The notes: generated by a model not told the origin, from the letters alone. A stretch of 64,000 nt of DNA from Flavobacteriales bacterium (GCA_905339165.1 CAJPFH010000062.1:36680-100679); one strand, 5' to 3'. Positions 8,557 through 17,950 are shown, counted from the stretch's first letter. A program made the numbers and translations.

Positions 8557-8564
8557 CTAACTTG
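8557..8564 (+). promoter_or_regulatory. Candidate -7 element (CTAACTTG) of the acyl-CoA reductase
   Basis: CTAACTTG lies 16 bp before the ATG at 8581. It would exclude the upstream start at 8524. It is one of four copies of this octamer upstream of genes in the window. Confidence 0.35.
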
Positions 8565-8580
8565 TTGTTTTTCTAAAAAA

Positions 8581-9645
8581 ATGAATTTATCTGATAGAAT
8601 AGAAGCGTTTGCTTTATTGGGAGAATTTTTACAATCGTTTACTCAAGAAGAGAAAAAAAATGATGCGTTAGGGTGCTTTGAAGAAGCACTATGCAAAGAG
8701 TTCTCAGAAATAATTGAAAATTACCATCATTACAACGGGTGGTTTGATAAAGCGAATATAAAGAGGGCAATAGAAGGAATAAGCAAGTGGTTGGAAAGGG
8801 ATACCTTAGTTCGGTTTACTGAAAAATATAACTTTAATCAAAATACTTCTTCCAAAAACGTGGGCTTAATTCTAGCCGGAAATATTCCTTTGGTAGGGTT
8901 TCATGATTTTTTATGTGTATTACTTTCTGGGCATAAAGCAATCATAAAACAGTCGTCAAATGATTTGTATTTAATGCCTTTTATCGCAAAACTTCTAATA
9001 AAACAGAATCCATTCTTTTCAAATCATATTGATTTTTCCGATAGGTTGAATAACATAGATGCGGTAATAGCTACAGGCAGCAACAATTCATCTCGGTACT
9101 TTAAATCTTATTTTGGGCACATTCCTCATATTATTCGCACCAACCGAAAATCAATGGCCGTATTAACCGGAAACGAAAGCAAAGAAGAATTAATTGGATT
9201 AACCAATGATATACTTCTTTATTATGGGCTAGGATGTAGAAATATATCCTTGGTTTTTATTCCACCCAATTATAACTTAAACTTGTTATTCGAACCTGTT
9301 TTTAATTTTTTTTCCTATTTGCAGCATCACAAAAAATACATGAATAATCTTGATTATAACCGAGCTGTATATTCATTAAATAAAATACCATTTACCGAAA
9401 ATGGTGTACTCATGCTAAGAAATCAAAAAGAATTATTTGCACCGGTAGCTGTATTGAATTATGCAGAATACCAACACTTAGAAGAGGTGAAAGAATTTAT
9501 TGAACTAAACAAAAACAATATACAGTGTGTGGTAGGAAAAATAGAAAAGATATGCAACACTTCTCTGGGAGATGCCCAATTTCCAAAAATTAGCAACTTT
9601 TCTGATGATATAGATACCTTACAGTTTTTAAAAAACGTAGAATAA
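8581..9645 (+). CDS. Acyl-CoA reductase, LuxC family
   Basis: A 354-residue member of the aldehyde-dehydrogenase-like LuxC family, which reduces acyl-CoA to fatty aldehyde with NADPH. Visible features are the family start (MNLSDRIEAFALLGEFL), the segment VGLILAGNIPLVGFHDFLCV, and the probable catalytic Cys219 in YYGLGCRNISLVF. No luxD, luxE or luciferase genes are near, so bioluminescence is not implied. In Bacteroidota this gene often lies beside the same ferredoxin, as here. The frame is open from 8524, but the ATG at 8581 matches the family start and lies downstream of the candidate promoter. The physiological substrate is unknown. Confidence 0.88.
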   Translation: MNLSDRIEAFALLGEFLQSFTQEEKKNDALGCFEEALCKEFSEIIENYHHYNGWFDKANIKRAIEGISKWLERDTLVRFTEKYNFNQNTSSKNVGLILAGNIPLVGFHDFLCVLLSGHKAIIKQSSNDLYLMPFIAKLLIKQNPFFSNHIDFSDRLNNIDAVIATGSNNSSRYFKSYFGHIPHIIRTNRKSMAVLTGNESKEELIGLTNDILLYYGLGCRNISLVFIPPNYNLNLLFEPVFNFFSYLQHHKKYMNNLDYNRAVYSLNKIPFTENGVLMLRNQKELFAPVAVLNYAEYQHLEEVKEFIELNKNNIQCVVGKIEKICNTSLGDAQFPKISNFSDDIDTLQFLKNVE

Positions 9646-9722
9646 GTTTGTAAGTGAAGCATCTTTTTTACATCTATTTCCGTCTTCTAGAGTATAATTC
9701 ATTTCAATTTTTTAAAATTTTA

Positions 9723-9730
9723 CTAACTTG
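9723..9730 (+). promoter_or_regulatory. Candidate -7 element (CTAACTTG) of the gliding/PorP operon
   Basis: CTAACTTG lies 20 bp before the ATG at 9751. The upstream region is very AT-rich and no clear -33 TTG was identified. Confidence 0.35.
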
Positions 9731-9750
9731 CACCCGTAACAATTTTTAGC

Positions 9751-12033
9751 ATGAAAAAAATTATATTGTTTTTAGTGTGTTCTGTGATAGCAGTGCCACT
9801 TTTTTCTCAAATTTTTTGGACAGAAACATTTGGTACAGGCTGTAATCAAGGCCAAAATGCCAATGGTTTTGTTTCGGCAAATGGAGTTTGGACAGTAACG
9901 AACACCGGAGTAAATGCCGCTGAAGCAAACAAATGGTTTGTAAGTGCCACCGAAGCCGGAATGGGCAGCGGAAATTGTGGTGACGGCTGCCTTAATAACG
10001 GAGGTTTAACTGACAGAACATTACACATTGGCTCCGATGATGGTTTTTTTCCTACCGATTTGGGTGCAGCTTACAATGCCGGTGGAGTGTGTGGGGTATT
10101 ATATTGCGTAGAAACCGACAAAAGAGCCGAATCGCCAGCAATAAACTGCACCGGCCAAAATAATATTCAACTTTCTTTTCATTACATAGAGTTTGGCGAT
10201 GGAACAAATGATGATGGCTCCCTTTGGTATTTCGATGGTGCCATTTGGTCGCAATTGGTAAACTTGCCAAAAACTATGTGTTGCGATGGATTTGGTAACC
10301 CCATTCCATGCACAGGAACCGAACAAGCTAAGTGGACCACCTATTCTATAGCCCTTCCACCTTCAGCCAACAATAATCCGGGAGTTAAAATTGGTTTCAG
10401 GTGGGTTAATAATGACGATGGAGTAGGAACCGATCCCTCTTTTGCCGTAGATAGTATTTCTCTTTCTGCACAAGCCGGAACGCCTCCTACGGCTGCTTTT
10501 TCTGCCAGCTCTACCAATATTTGCGAAAACGACTGCATTACGTTTACCGATAATAGCACAGGAAGCCCTACTTCATGGATGTGGTATTTTCCGGGGGGAG
10601 TGCCTGCCACATTTAACGGGCAAAACCCTCCTGCGGTTTGCTACCCCAATGCCGGAACATACCCGGTTTCTTTGGTAGTTACCAATATCAATGGTCAGGA
10701 TTCTCTCGGAATAAATTCATACATTACGGTTAGCTCCTGTATTCAACCTACGGCCGATTTTACAGCCAATAATACAACCATTTGTTCTGGTGATTGTGTA
10801 AACTTTACCGATTTAAGTACCAATGCAACTAGTTGGAAATGGTATTTCCCCGGAGGAACACCTGCCACATCTACCCAACAAAACCCTACCATTTGTTATA
10901 ATACTCCAGGCATTTACACTGTTTCACTTGTAGCATACAACGGGCCGGTACAAGATTCCATTGCAAAAGTGAATTATATTACGGTTCAGTCTTGCACTAT
11001 GCCCGTGGTTCAGTTTGTGGCTAGCCAAACCGAAATATGCGACAGCATGTGCATTAGTTTTACCGACCAAAGTACAAATAACCCAACTTCATGGCAATGG
11101 TTTTTCCCGGGAGCAGTACCGGGTGGTTCAAATTTGCAAAACCCTACCAATATTTGCTATTACGATACCGGAACTTTTACGGTAACGCTTATTGCTACCA
11201 ACCAGTTTGGAAGTACCACACTTACTAAAACAAACTACATTACAGTAAAAGCCTGTAACAAACCTGTTGCACTGTTTGATATGCCTATTATCTGTTACAA
11301 CAGTTGTGTAAACTTTAAAAGTTTAACTTTAAACCAGCCCGATAGTGTTATGTGGGTTTTTGAAGGAGCCAATCAGGATACGGTTAAAGCCTTTAATCCC
11401 CAAAGTATTTGTTGGTTCGATACAACCGGCTGTTTCTCTGTTAAGTTGTATGCATGGAATGCCTATGGCGTAGATTCTATTTTTAAAACCATTTGTATTG
11501 ATACCTTGCCAACTGTAGATGCAGGAAAAGATACCACCATTTTTTGGGGAGGTTTAGATGGAGCTACCCTTTTTGCAGTGGGAAGCAATGATAGTTTAAA
11601 TAAAGCAACTTATATTTGGAGTCCGTCCAATTTAGTAGATTGTTATTATTGCCAAAAAACCAATACGAACCCCGATGATTCTACTTTGTTTATTGTCAAA
11701 TACACCGACCATCACGGGTGTGTGGCATACGATACGGTTTGGGTATTTGTAAAATGGGAGGCCAATATTGGTGTTCCCAATGCATTTTCGCCCAACTTCG
11801 ATGGAAACAACGATGTTTTATATGTACGGGGTAAGGGTATAAAATCTTTACAGTTTACTATTTACAACCGGTACGGACAGCAAGTTTTTGAAAGCACCGA
11901 CCAAAGTTTTGGATGGGACGGTACACACAAAGGAAAAGAAGTAAACCCAGGTGTTTATGTATATTTTGTGGATGCAATAATGAAAGATGATACAAGGCGT
12001 GCCCTTAAGGGAAATGTTACTTTAATCAGATAA
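9751..12033 (+). CDS. PKD-repeat surface protein with T9SS type B (gliding motility) C-terminal domain
   Basis: A 760-residue exported protein. A signal peptide (MKKIILFLVCSVIAVPLFSQ) is followed by an N-terminal beta-sandwich starting FWTETFGTGCNQGQ, then three PKD-like domains at about residues 246-330, 336-415 and 420-500, each with a 'CITFTD.S...SW.W.FPGG' pattern. The C-terminus (about 675-760) is the gliding-motility-associated/type B sorting domain: VPNAFSPNFDGNNDVLYV, then YNRYGQQVFES and a final GNVTLIR. It should cross the outer membrane by the type IX secretion system. The PorP/SprF gene follows 10 bp downstream; such pairs are typical for type B cargo. The ligand is unknown. Confidence 0.93.
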   Translation: MKKIILFLVCSVIAVPLFSQIFWTETFGTGCNQGQNANGFVSANGVWTVTNTGVNAAEANKWFVSATEAGMGSGNCGDGCLNNGGLTDRTLHIGSDDGFFPTDLGAAYNAGGVCGVLYCVETDKRAESPAINCTGQNNIQLSFHYIEFGDGTNDDGSLWYFDGAIWSQLVNLPKTMCCDGFGNPIPCTGTEQAKWTTYSIALPPSANNNPGVKIGFRWVNNDDGVGTDPSFAVDSISLSAQAGTPPTAAFSASSTNICENDCITFTDNSTGSPTSWMWYFPGGVPATFNGQNPPAVCYPNAGTYPVSLVVTNINGQDSLGINSYITVSSCIQPTADFTANNTTICSGDCVNFTDLSTNATSWKWYFPGGTPATSTQQNPTICYNTPGIYTVSLVAYNGPVQDSIAKVNYITVQSCTMPVVQFVASQTEICDSMCISFTDQSTNNPTSWQWFFPGAVPGGSNLQNPTNICYYDTGTFTVTLIATNQFGSTTLTKTNYITVKACNKPVALFDMPIICYNSCVNFKSLTLNQPDSVMWVFEGANQDTVKAFNPQSICWFDTTGCFSVKLYAWNAYGVDSIFKTICIDTLPTVDAGKDTTIFWGGLDGATLFAVGSNDSLNKATYIWSPSNLVDCYYCQKTNTNPDDSTLFIVKYTDHHGCVAYDTVWVFVKWEANIGVPNAFSPNFDGNNDVLYVRGKGIKSLQFTIYNRYGQQVFESTDQSFGWDGTHKGKEVNPGVYVYFVDAIMKDDTRRALKGNVTLIR

Positions 12034-12043
12034 AAAGAGAAAT

Positions 12044-13078
12044 ATGAAAAGAATAATATATATTGGTTTGTTGTTGGTGGTAACACTCAGCGAACTAAAG
12101 GCTCAGCAAGATGTGCATTTTTCTCAATTTTATTCATCTCCTTTAACTGTTAATCCTGCTCAGGCAGGTTTGTTTAATGGGGGGGTAAGGGCTATGGTTA
12201 ATTACCGTTCACAATGGGCGGCTGTAAACAATCCGTTTACCACAATTTCTGGTTCAGTTGACGGAGGATTGTTTAGAGAAAAGATAAGCAATGGCTTTTT
12301 TGGAGTGGGCGGAAATGTGATAAAGGATGATGCCGGAGATGCCCAGTTTTCTACATTAAACGGGAATCTTTCACTTTCCTACCATTTCGATTTATCGGGC
12401 GGTGAAGAAATGTCGTATTTCTCAGTAGGTTTTCAGGGTGGTTACCTGCAACGCAGTATTTCATTAGGGTCGTTGTATTGGGACCAACAGTGGGACGGAT
12501 CTGCCTTTAACACCTCGTTGCCTCATAATGAAGCGTATCAAGATTTATCTTATTCCAGATGGGTATTTGCCTCGGGTGTAAATTGGTATATCAATTCGTA
12601 CGATAATTCCAAACAGTTTTATATTGGTTTATCTGCATTTAATTTAAATGCACCCAATGTTGGTTTTAAATCTACCAGCGAAGATTATTTAAGACGTTAT
12701 CAGTTACATGGCGGAGCTGAAATTTTATTCCCCAACTCAACCGTATCAGTAGTTCCTAATGCGATTTATATGATGCAGGGTCCGAATCGCTACCTAAATT
12801 TGGGTACCGATGTAAAATTTTTACTCAGTGAACGTACTGCAATTACAAATTACCATAATGAAAGTTCTCTTCATTTTGGAGTGTATCACCGCTTTAAAGA
12901 TGCTTTATATGCTACCTTTATGATTAACTGGGTGGGTTTATCGTTAGGAGCAAGCTACGACTTTAATATATCAGGATTAAAGGCGGTAACCAACAGCAAC
13001 GGAGGTATGGAAATATTTCTTCGGTACCGTTCGGGTTTTGGCGGAGGAAAACGCCCTCACAAAGTGCGGTTTATTTAA
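12044..13078 (+). CDS. PorP/SprF family type IX secretion-associated outer membrane protein
   Basis: A 344-residue outer membrane beta-barrel. The signal peptide is followed by the family hallmark QQDVHFSQFYSSPLTVNPAQ and GVRAMVNYRSQWAAV. The rest shows alternating beta-strands ending in RYRSGFGGGKRPHKVRFI. PorP/SprF proteins pair with type B T9SS cargo and help attach it to the cell surface. Here the partner is the PKD protein encoded 10 bp upstream. Its stop codon overlaps that of the convergent lipoprotein gene by 4 bp (TTAA). Confidence 0.95.
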   Translation: MKRIIYIGLLLVVTLSELKAQQDVHFSQFYSSPLTVNPAQAGLFNGGVRAMVNYRSQWAAVNNPFTTISGSVDGGLFREKISNGFFGVGGNVIKDDAGDAQFSTLNGNLSLSYHFDLSGGEEMSYFSVGFQGGYLQRSISLGSLYWDQQWDGSAFNTSLPHNEAYQDLSYSRWVFASGVNWYINSYDNSKQFYIGLSAFNLNAPNVGFKSTSEDYLRRYQLHGGAEILFPNSTVSVVPNAIYMMQGPNRYLNLGTDVKFLLSERTAITNYHNESSLHFGVYHRFKDALYATFMINWVGLSLGASYDFNISGLKAVTNSNGGMEIFLRYRSGFGGGKRPHKVRFI

Positions 13079-14538
13079 GGCACGTATTCGTAGCAGCCAG
13101 CATCGGGATTGCCGGATGATAACCTGTTTACATCGTCTAAATCTTTTTCTAACCCTGTAGAAACTTGTGTCGGATCGCCAATGTTAATGGCCGAAGAGTT
13201 GCTGCTTAAATGATAATCGAACAAGGTGTAATTTTTAAATAAATCTCCACTCGGATTTTTTATAATATTCACAAAACTACTTGTAGAGGTATTTACTGTA
13301 GTTTTAATTACGGAATGGTGAAAAAGGTAGTTTATATTTCCCCCGCTTTTCCATTCGGTGCTAAACTCATTTTCGAGGCTTCCGGTAATAATACAGTTGT
13401 AAAAATTACATTTACTGATATCTTTTACCACTTCACTCCCTGTAAAAATATTAGTAAAATAATTTTGAAGAAAAATAGCTGGTGTTTGGCGACTACCTTC
13501 TTTCCAATAGTTGGCAAAGGTGCAATGTCTAAAATCATATTCACCTCCCCCTGCTACAATAAAATTATATTCACCGCTACGTTCTATGAGGCAATTAGCC
13601 CCTTCTATTTTATAATTTCTTGCCAAAATTCCGGCTCCTGAGCAATTTTGAATTCGTGTGTTTTTAAGAATGCATTTATTGTTACTGATACTTGCATTGC
13701 CAAAGGGAAGTGTTTCTATTTGTAAGCCGATGTACGCATTTTTTATAATGGCATAATTAAAAACATTATCAGAACTGCCTTCGTTTATCCAAATCCTATC
13801 CCACTGTCCGGGCTTTTCGTTATAAGTCCATTCTAGGCGGTCGCCTCTAAACTCTACGGGGTTTTCTTTGGTTCCGTTTACAACGATTCTCCCTCCACGG
13901 TATACCCAAAGCCCTGCATTGCGGTGAAAATGAATTTTTGTGCCTTGTTCAATGGTAAGTGTGCAGGCAGAATCTACTACGGCATACCCGTAAACTACAT
14001 ACGGTTTTACATTGTTCCAGGTAGCATTACATTCTATAATGGAGTAGGGAGGAAGCCCAGGCTGATAGTATTTCGGAGTATAGTAAATAGCGTTTTGACC
14101 CCATGCCACTAAATCTACATCCTGCTTATTGCCATTAGTTATAAATAGAATAGAATCGCTTATTACAAAGGGAGAGTTAGTGTTATTAGGGTCTACAGTA
14201 ACTTCAATAAAAATATACAAACTGTCTTTAGGGCGAATCTTAATTTGTTGGGCATCTCCAGGAAGCCCGTCTACATTTATGCGAAAATTAGAGTTCTTCC
14301 CTCCGGCTAATTGAATGCTGCTTATTAGAATACTTTTATTATGTGTGTTGTAAACCAGTAAGCGTTTGGTGGTAGAACCTATAGTGGTAAAAACAGTATC
14401 GAACAAAACGGTATCTAACGAAAATTTTAGCAGGGCAGAGGGATCTGTAAGTAACTTATCTTTTCTGCACGAAAAAGAAAAGATAACCACGATTGCTAAA
14501 AGAAATATGTATCCCGATTTTTTCAAGTGATATAACAA
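13075..14538 (-). CDS. Lipoprotein with right-handed beta-helix fold
   Basis: A 487-residue lipoprotein; lipobox FSFSC places the lipidated residue at Cys24. An N-terminal beta-sandwich (about 35-150) precedes a parallel beta-helix (about 190-400), shown by turns such as GAGILARNYKIEG and WIEGTKI-like short strands with regular Gly and Asn. The C-terminal DLDDVNRLSSGNPDAGCYEY is common in Bacteroidota surface beta-helix proteins. No catalytic residues were recognised. Its role is unknown; polysaccharide binding or adhesion is a guess from the fold. The gene is divergent from mnmD, with nearly overlapping promoters. Confidence 0.85.
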   Translation of the reverse strand: MLYHLKKSGYIFLLAIVVIFSFSCRKDKLLTDPSALLKFSLDTVLFDTVFTTIGSTTKRLLVYNTHNKSILISSIQLAGGKNSNFRINVDGLPGDAQQIKIRPKDSLYIFIEVTVDPNNTNSPFVISDSILFITNGNKQDVDLVAWGQNAIYYTPKYYQPGLPPYSIIECNATWNNVKPYVVYGYAVVDSACTLTIEQGTKIHFHRNAGLWVYRGGRIVVNGTKENPVEFRGDRLEWTYNEKPGQWDRIWINEGSSDNVFNYAIIKNAYIGLQIETLPFGNASISNNKCILKNTRIQNCSGAGILARNYKIEGANCLIERSGEYNFIVAGGGEYDFRHCTFANYWKEGSRQTPAIFLQNYFTNIFTGSEVVKDISKCNFYNCIITGSLENEFSTEWKSGGNINYLFHHSVIKTTVNTSTSSFVNIIKNPSGDLFKNYTLFDYHLSSNSSAINIGDPTQVSTGLEKDLDDVNRLSSGNPDAGCYEYVP

Positions 14539-14578
14539 AATAACGAACGAATAAAAAGAGAACTTAGTATTTGCTGTT

Positions 14579-14586
14579 TAATTTTG
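14579..14586 (+). promoter_or_regulatory. Promoter -7 element (TAATTTTG) of mnmD
   Basis: A perfect TAnnTTTG match. Transcription would start near 14593, which rules out a TTG start at 14571 and supports the TTG at 14610. It lies one base from the opposing element at 14588-14595. Confidence 0.6.
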
Positions 14587-14587
14587 T

Positions 14588-14595
14588 CAAAAGTA
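14588..14595 (-). promoter_or_regulatory. Promoter -7 element (TACTTTTG) of the beta-helix lipoprotein
   Basis: A perfect TAnnTTTG match on the minus strand, 49 bp before the ATG at 14538. The two opposing promoters are side by side, so simultaneous polymerase binding seems impossible. Confidence 0.55.
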
Positions 14596-14609
14596 CAGAA
14601 ATAGCCGAA

Positions 14610-15257
14610 TTGAAAAGAGAAATTATAAAAACAGCCGATGGTTCTTATACATTGTTTGTACCTGCTTTAAATGAGCATTATCATTCTGTACATGGAGCTG
14701 TGGCAGAATCTCTTCATGTATATATTCAGGCAGGATTACGCTTTGCCGAAAAACATTTTCAGGAAATTAAATTATTAGAAATAGGGTTAGGAACCGGGTT
14801 AAATCTTTTTTTAACCTTGCAACATACTCAAAAGAAGGTGTTTTATACGGCTTTAGAGCCGTACCCTTTAGAAGTAAACCTCATTCAGCATTTATATACA
14901 GATGTGGCAGAAAACGAATTAGCCATTAAAGTAAACATAGCCGAATGTAATAAATGGCATCGTTTAACTCCGATGTTTTCGTACATAAAAAAAACAGAAA
15001 GAGTGGAGGTGGCAGAATTGCCTGTGGAAGAATACCATTTAATTTACTTCGATGCTTTTGCTCCACGGGTTCAGCCCGAAATATGGACAGAACAGGTGTT
15101 TTATAAACTTTACCAAAGTATGCATCCTCATGCAGTGTTGGTAACCTATTGTTGCAAGGGCGATGTAAGAAGGGCGTTAAAATCAGCGGGCTTTTGCGTA
15201 GAAAAATTGTCCGGTCCACCCGGAAAAAGAGAGATGCTAAGAGCCGTGAAAAAGTAA
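14610..15257 (+). CDS. mnmD: tRNA 5-methylaminomethyl-2-thiouridine(34) methyltransferase MnmD
   Basis: An SAM-dependent enzyme of about 215 residues that methylates the amino group of nm5(s2)U at the tRNA wobble position. It shows the family start KREIIKTADGSYTLFVPALN, the motif YHSVHGAVAESLHVYI, the SAM-binding LLEIGLGTGLNLFLTL, and the catalytic-region DAFAPRVQPEIW followed by LVTYCCKGDVRRALKSAG and SGPPGKREMLRA. There is no ATG; the TTG at 14610 gives the expected N-terminus and lies downstream of the promoter at 14579-14586. The MnmC2-only form without the FAD domain is normal for this phylum. Confidence 0.92.
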   Translation: MKREIIKTADGSYTLFVPALNEHYHSVHGAVAESLHVYIQAGLRFAEKHFQEIKLLEIGLGTGLNLFLTLQHTQKKVFYTALEPYPLEVNLIQHLYTDVAENELAIKVNIAECNKWHRLTPMFSYIKKTERVEVAELPVEEYHLIYFDAFAPRVQPEIWTEQVFYKLYQSMHPHAVLVTYCCKGDVRRALKSAGFCVEKLSGPPGKREMLRAVKK

Positions 15258-15320
15258 CTTTAATTTAAGCTCATATTATTTCTTTTGAAAAAAGCATGAG
15301 TTTAAAATGCGTTATGGAAT

Positions 15321-15725
15321 TTAACCGCCTAATTCAAGTATTTTATTAAATTCTAATTTCGAAACGGGCATTACCGACAAACGACTTTGTTTAATTAATT
15401 TCATCTTAGCCAATTCTTTCGTACTCTTTATTTGTTCTAAACTTATCGTCTTTTTTAATGGCTTATCCGGAACTAACTCCACTGCTACCCAACGTTTATC
15501 ATCGGTGGTGGGATCCGAAAAAAACTCTTTGTTTACCACTGCAATGCCCACCACACATTTATCGCTAACACTATGATAAATCAATACCTTATCGCCTTTT
15601 TTCATAGCCATCATATTATTTCTCGCCTGATAATTTCGTACCCCGTCCCAAATGGTTCTTTTTTGTTTTACCAAATCCTGCCAACTAAAAGTTTCGGGTT
15701 CGGTTTTCATTAACCAGTAATTCAT
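15321..15725 (-). CDS. EVE domain protein (PUA-like, possible modified-nucleobase reader)
   Basis: A 134-residue single-domain protein of the EVE family. The signature NYWLMKTEPETFSWQDL starts at residue 2, with IWDGVRNYQARNNMMAMKKG following at about 25-44 and KVLIYHSV at 46-53. EVE domains resemble PUA and YTH folds and are thought to bind modified bases in DNA or RNA. No restriction or modification gene is adjacent, so this is probably the stand-alone housekeeping form. The length is normal and all conserved segments are present. Confidence 0.92.
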   Translation of the reverse strand: MNYWLMKTEPETFSWQDLVKQKRTIWDGVRNYQARNNMMAMKKGDKVLIYHSVSDKCVVGIAVVNKEFFSDPTTDDKRWVAVELVPDKPLKKTISLEQIKSTKELAKMKLIKQSRLSVMPVSKLEFNKILELGG

Positions 15726-15825
15726 TTTTTGTTTTTTTATCTAAAGTAAGTGAAATTTGGTTTAGTTCAAATTTTCGTGTAAAATTGAGATATTTACAAG
15801 TTCAAACAAAAGAAATATCAAATCC

Positions 15826-17946
15826 ATGAATCATTCAGGCAAAATAGGTTTCATTTTTCTCGTTCTTTTTTTACATTCATTTTGTGTTTTTTCAGAAGAA
15901 GGGATGTGGCTTCCGCACCTTCTAAAGCAATTAAACGAAGCCGATATGCAGGCCAAAGGAATGAAGATGACAGCTGAAGATATTTACAGCGTAAACAAAG
16001 GAAGTTTAAAAGATGCCGTGATTTCTTTCGGTGGTTTTTGTACAGGAGAAATCATTTCAAACCAGGGCTTAATTCTTACGAATCATCATTGTGGTTTTAG
16101 GCAAATTCAGTATCACAGCAGCGTAGAAAAAGACTATATTACCCACGGCTTTTGGGCAATGACCCCAAACGAAGAACTACCATGTCCAGGCCTTACAGCT
16201 ACATTTATTGTGCGAATAGAAAATGTTACCGATAAAATTTTAGAGGGCATTTTGGGTACTACCAGCGAAGAAGTTCGCCAAGCCAACATACAGAAAAAAA
16301 TAGCAGAAGTGGGAGCAGAGGCTATTAAAAATACTCACTACGATTATGTGATTCGCCCTTTCTTTTACGGAAACGAATACTATATGTTTATTACCGAAAC
16401 GTTTAAAGACGTACGAATGGTGGGAGCTCCTCCATCGTCTATCGGAAACTTTGGAAAAGACAGCGACAACTGGATGTGGCCAAGGCATACCGGAGATTTT
16501 TCTTTATTCAGAATATACGCCAATGCAGAAAATAAACCGGCAGAGTATGCCACCACCAATGTGCCGTTTACTCCCCGGCATTTTTTTCCGATAAATATGG
16601 AAACTCTTAAAGAGGGCGATTTTACGATGGTGTTCGGGTTCCCCGGAAGAACACAACAATACCTAACCTCTTATGCCGTAAAACAGCTCAAAGAAAATAT
16701 AAATCCTACTCGCATAGAAATAAGAAAAATCATTTTAGATAAATGGAGCGAGAATATGCGTTTAAGCGATGAAGTAAGAATTAAGTATGCGGCCAAATAT
16801 GCCGGTAAAAGCAACTACTATAAAAAATGGCAAGGCGAAAACAATGGGCTGGTTCGGCTGAATACGCTTGTTAAAAAAATAGAAATGGAAAATGCTTTTG
16901 CCAATAAAGTTGCCGGAAATAAAGAGTTAGAAAAACTTTTGCCCGATTTAAAAGAACATTACCTCGCCATAGAAAAACATACTTTAGCCCGCGAAGTGTA
17001 CAGCGAAGCTATTTTAAGCGGAATAGAACTACTTACTTTATCAAATGTTTTTGTTCAATACCTTCAGTTGGGACCAAAAGCCGATATACAAAAATTAAAA
17101 TCCTACATAGAAAAACATTTTAAGGATTTTGATTTAAAAACAGACAAGAAAGTAGCCTTGCCTCTGTTAAATCTATACTCCAAATGGAATAAAGATTTTT
17201 TACCCACTGCACTAAAACAAAAAAAAATAGAACTATTGGTAAACGAGCTGTACACCCAATCCGCTTTTACAAGCAAAGAGAAAACGCTTAAACTTCTTTC
17301 ACACATCGAAAAAGGAAACACAAGTAAAATAAAAAAAGATCCGGCCTACATATTAGCCTTTGAAATGGCAAATATTTATCAAAATAACATACAACCTGTG
17401 TGTAACCAAAACGAGTACAAAATAGAATTACTATCTAGAAAATATATAAAGGCCCTGATTGAAAATCTTCCTGATTACCGCAAATATTACCCCGATGCAA
17501 ATGGCACACTTCGTGTATCCTATGGTATCATAGACGGATACGAGCCACGTGATGCAGTACAGTATTTGCCTTTTACCACCTTTGATGGAATGATGGAAAA
17601 ATACATTCCAAATAACGAAGAATTTGATTTACCCCCCAAAATGTTAGAATTGTACCAACACAAAGATTATGGGCCATATGCCGATAATGGGCAACTCATT
17701 ATTTGTTTTGCAGCATCGAACCATACTACCGGAGGAAATTCTGGAAGCCCCATTATCAATGCAAAGGGGCATTTGATTGGATTAAACTTTGACCGAAGCT
17801 GGGAAAGTACCATGAGTGATATAGCCTACGATGCCACTATATGTCGAAACATCGGAGTAAACATTAAGTATGTACTCTTTGTAATTGATAAATTTGCAGG
17901 AGCCGGTTACCTAATAAATGAAATGAAACTTGTTAAAGAAAACTAA
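15826..17946 (+). CDS. S46 family dipeptidyl peptidase, DPP11-like (acidic P1 specificity)
   Basis: A 706-residue exported serine exopeptidase that removes dipeptides from oligopeptides in the periplasm. After the signal peptide the catalytic His region is LILTNHHCGFRQIQ (His87/His88), followed by DSDNWMWPRHTGDFS (Asp214 and Asp224 are candidates for the triad) and TGGNSGSPIIN with nucleophile Ser639. The residue 18 positions after the serine is Arg657 in GLNFDRSW. In P. gingivalis DPP11 the corresponding Arg673 lies 18 after Ser655 and gives Asp/Glu preference, whereas DPP7 has Gly there. DPP11-like specificity is therefore well supported by the motif. A DASS-type anion transporter lies two genes downstream. 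Confidence 0.95.
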   Translation: MNHSGKIGFIFLVLFLHSFCVFSEEGMWLPHLLKQLNEADMQAKGMKMTAEDIYSVNKGSLKDAVISFGGFCTGEIISNQGLILTNHHCGFRQIQYHSSVEKDYITHGFWAMTPNEELPCPGLTATFIVRIENVTDKILEGILGTTSEEVRQANIQKKIAEVGAEAIKNTHYDYVIRPFFYGNEYYMFITETFKDVRMVGAPPSSIGNFGKDSDNWMWPRHTGDFSLFRIYANAENKPAEYATTNVPFTPRHFFPINMETLKEGDFTMVFGFPGRTQQYLTSYAVKQLKENINPTRIEIRKIILDKWSENMRLSDEVRIKYAAKYAGKSNYYKKWQGENNGLVRLNTLVKKIEMENAFANKVAGNKELEKLLPDLKEHYLAIEKHTLAREVYSEAILSGIELLTLSNVFVQYLQLGPKADIQKLKSYIEKHFKDFDLKTDKKVALPLLNLYSKWNKDFLPTALKQKKIELLVNELYTQSAFTSKEKTLKLLSHIEKGNTSKIKKDPAYILAFEMANIYQNNIQPVCNQNEYKIELLSRKYIKALIENLPDYRKYYPDANGTLRVSYGIIDGYEPRDAVQYLPFTTFDGMMEKYIPNNEEFDLPPKMLELYQHKDYGPYADNGQLIICFAASNHTTGGNSGSPIINAKGHLIGLNFDRSWESTMSDIAYDATICRNIGVNIKYVLFVIDKFAGAGYLINEMKLVKEN

Positions 17947-17950
17947 AAAT

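Noticed and set aside
15264..15306. Imperfect inverted repeat after mnmD as a terminator
   Set aside because: The 11-bp arms contain a G-T pair and a 21-nt loop, and no T run follows.
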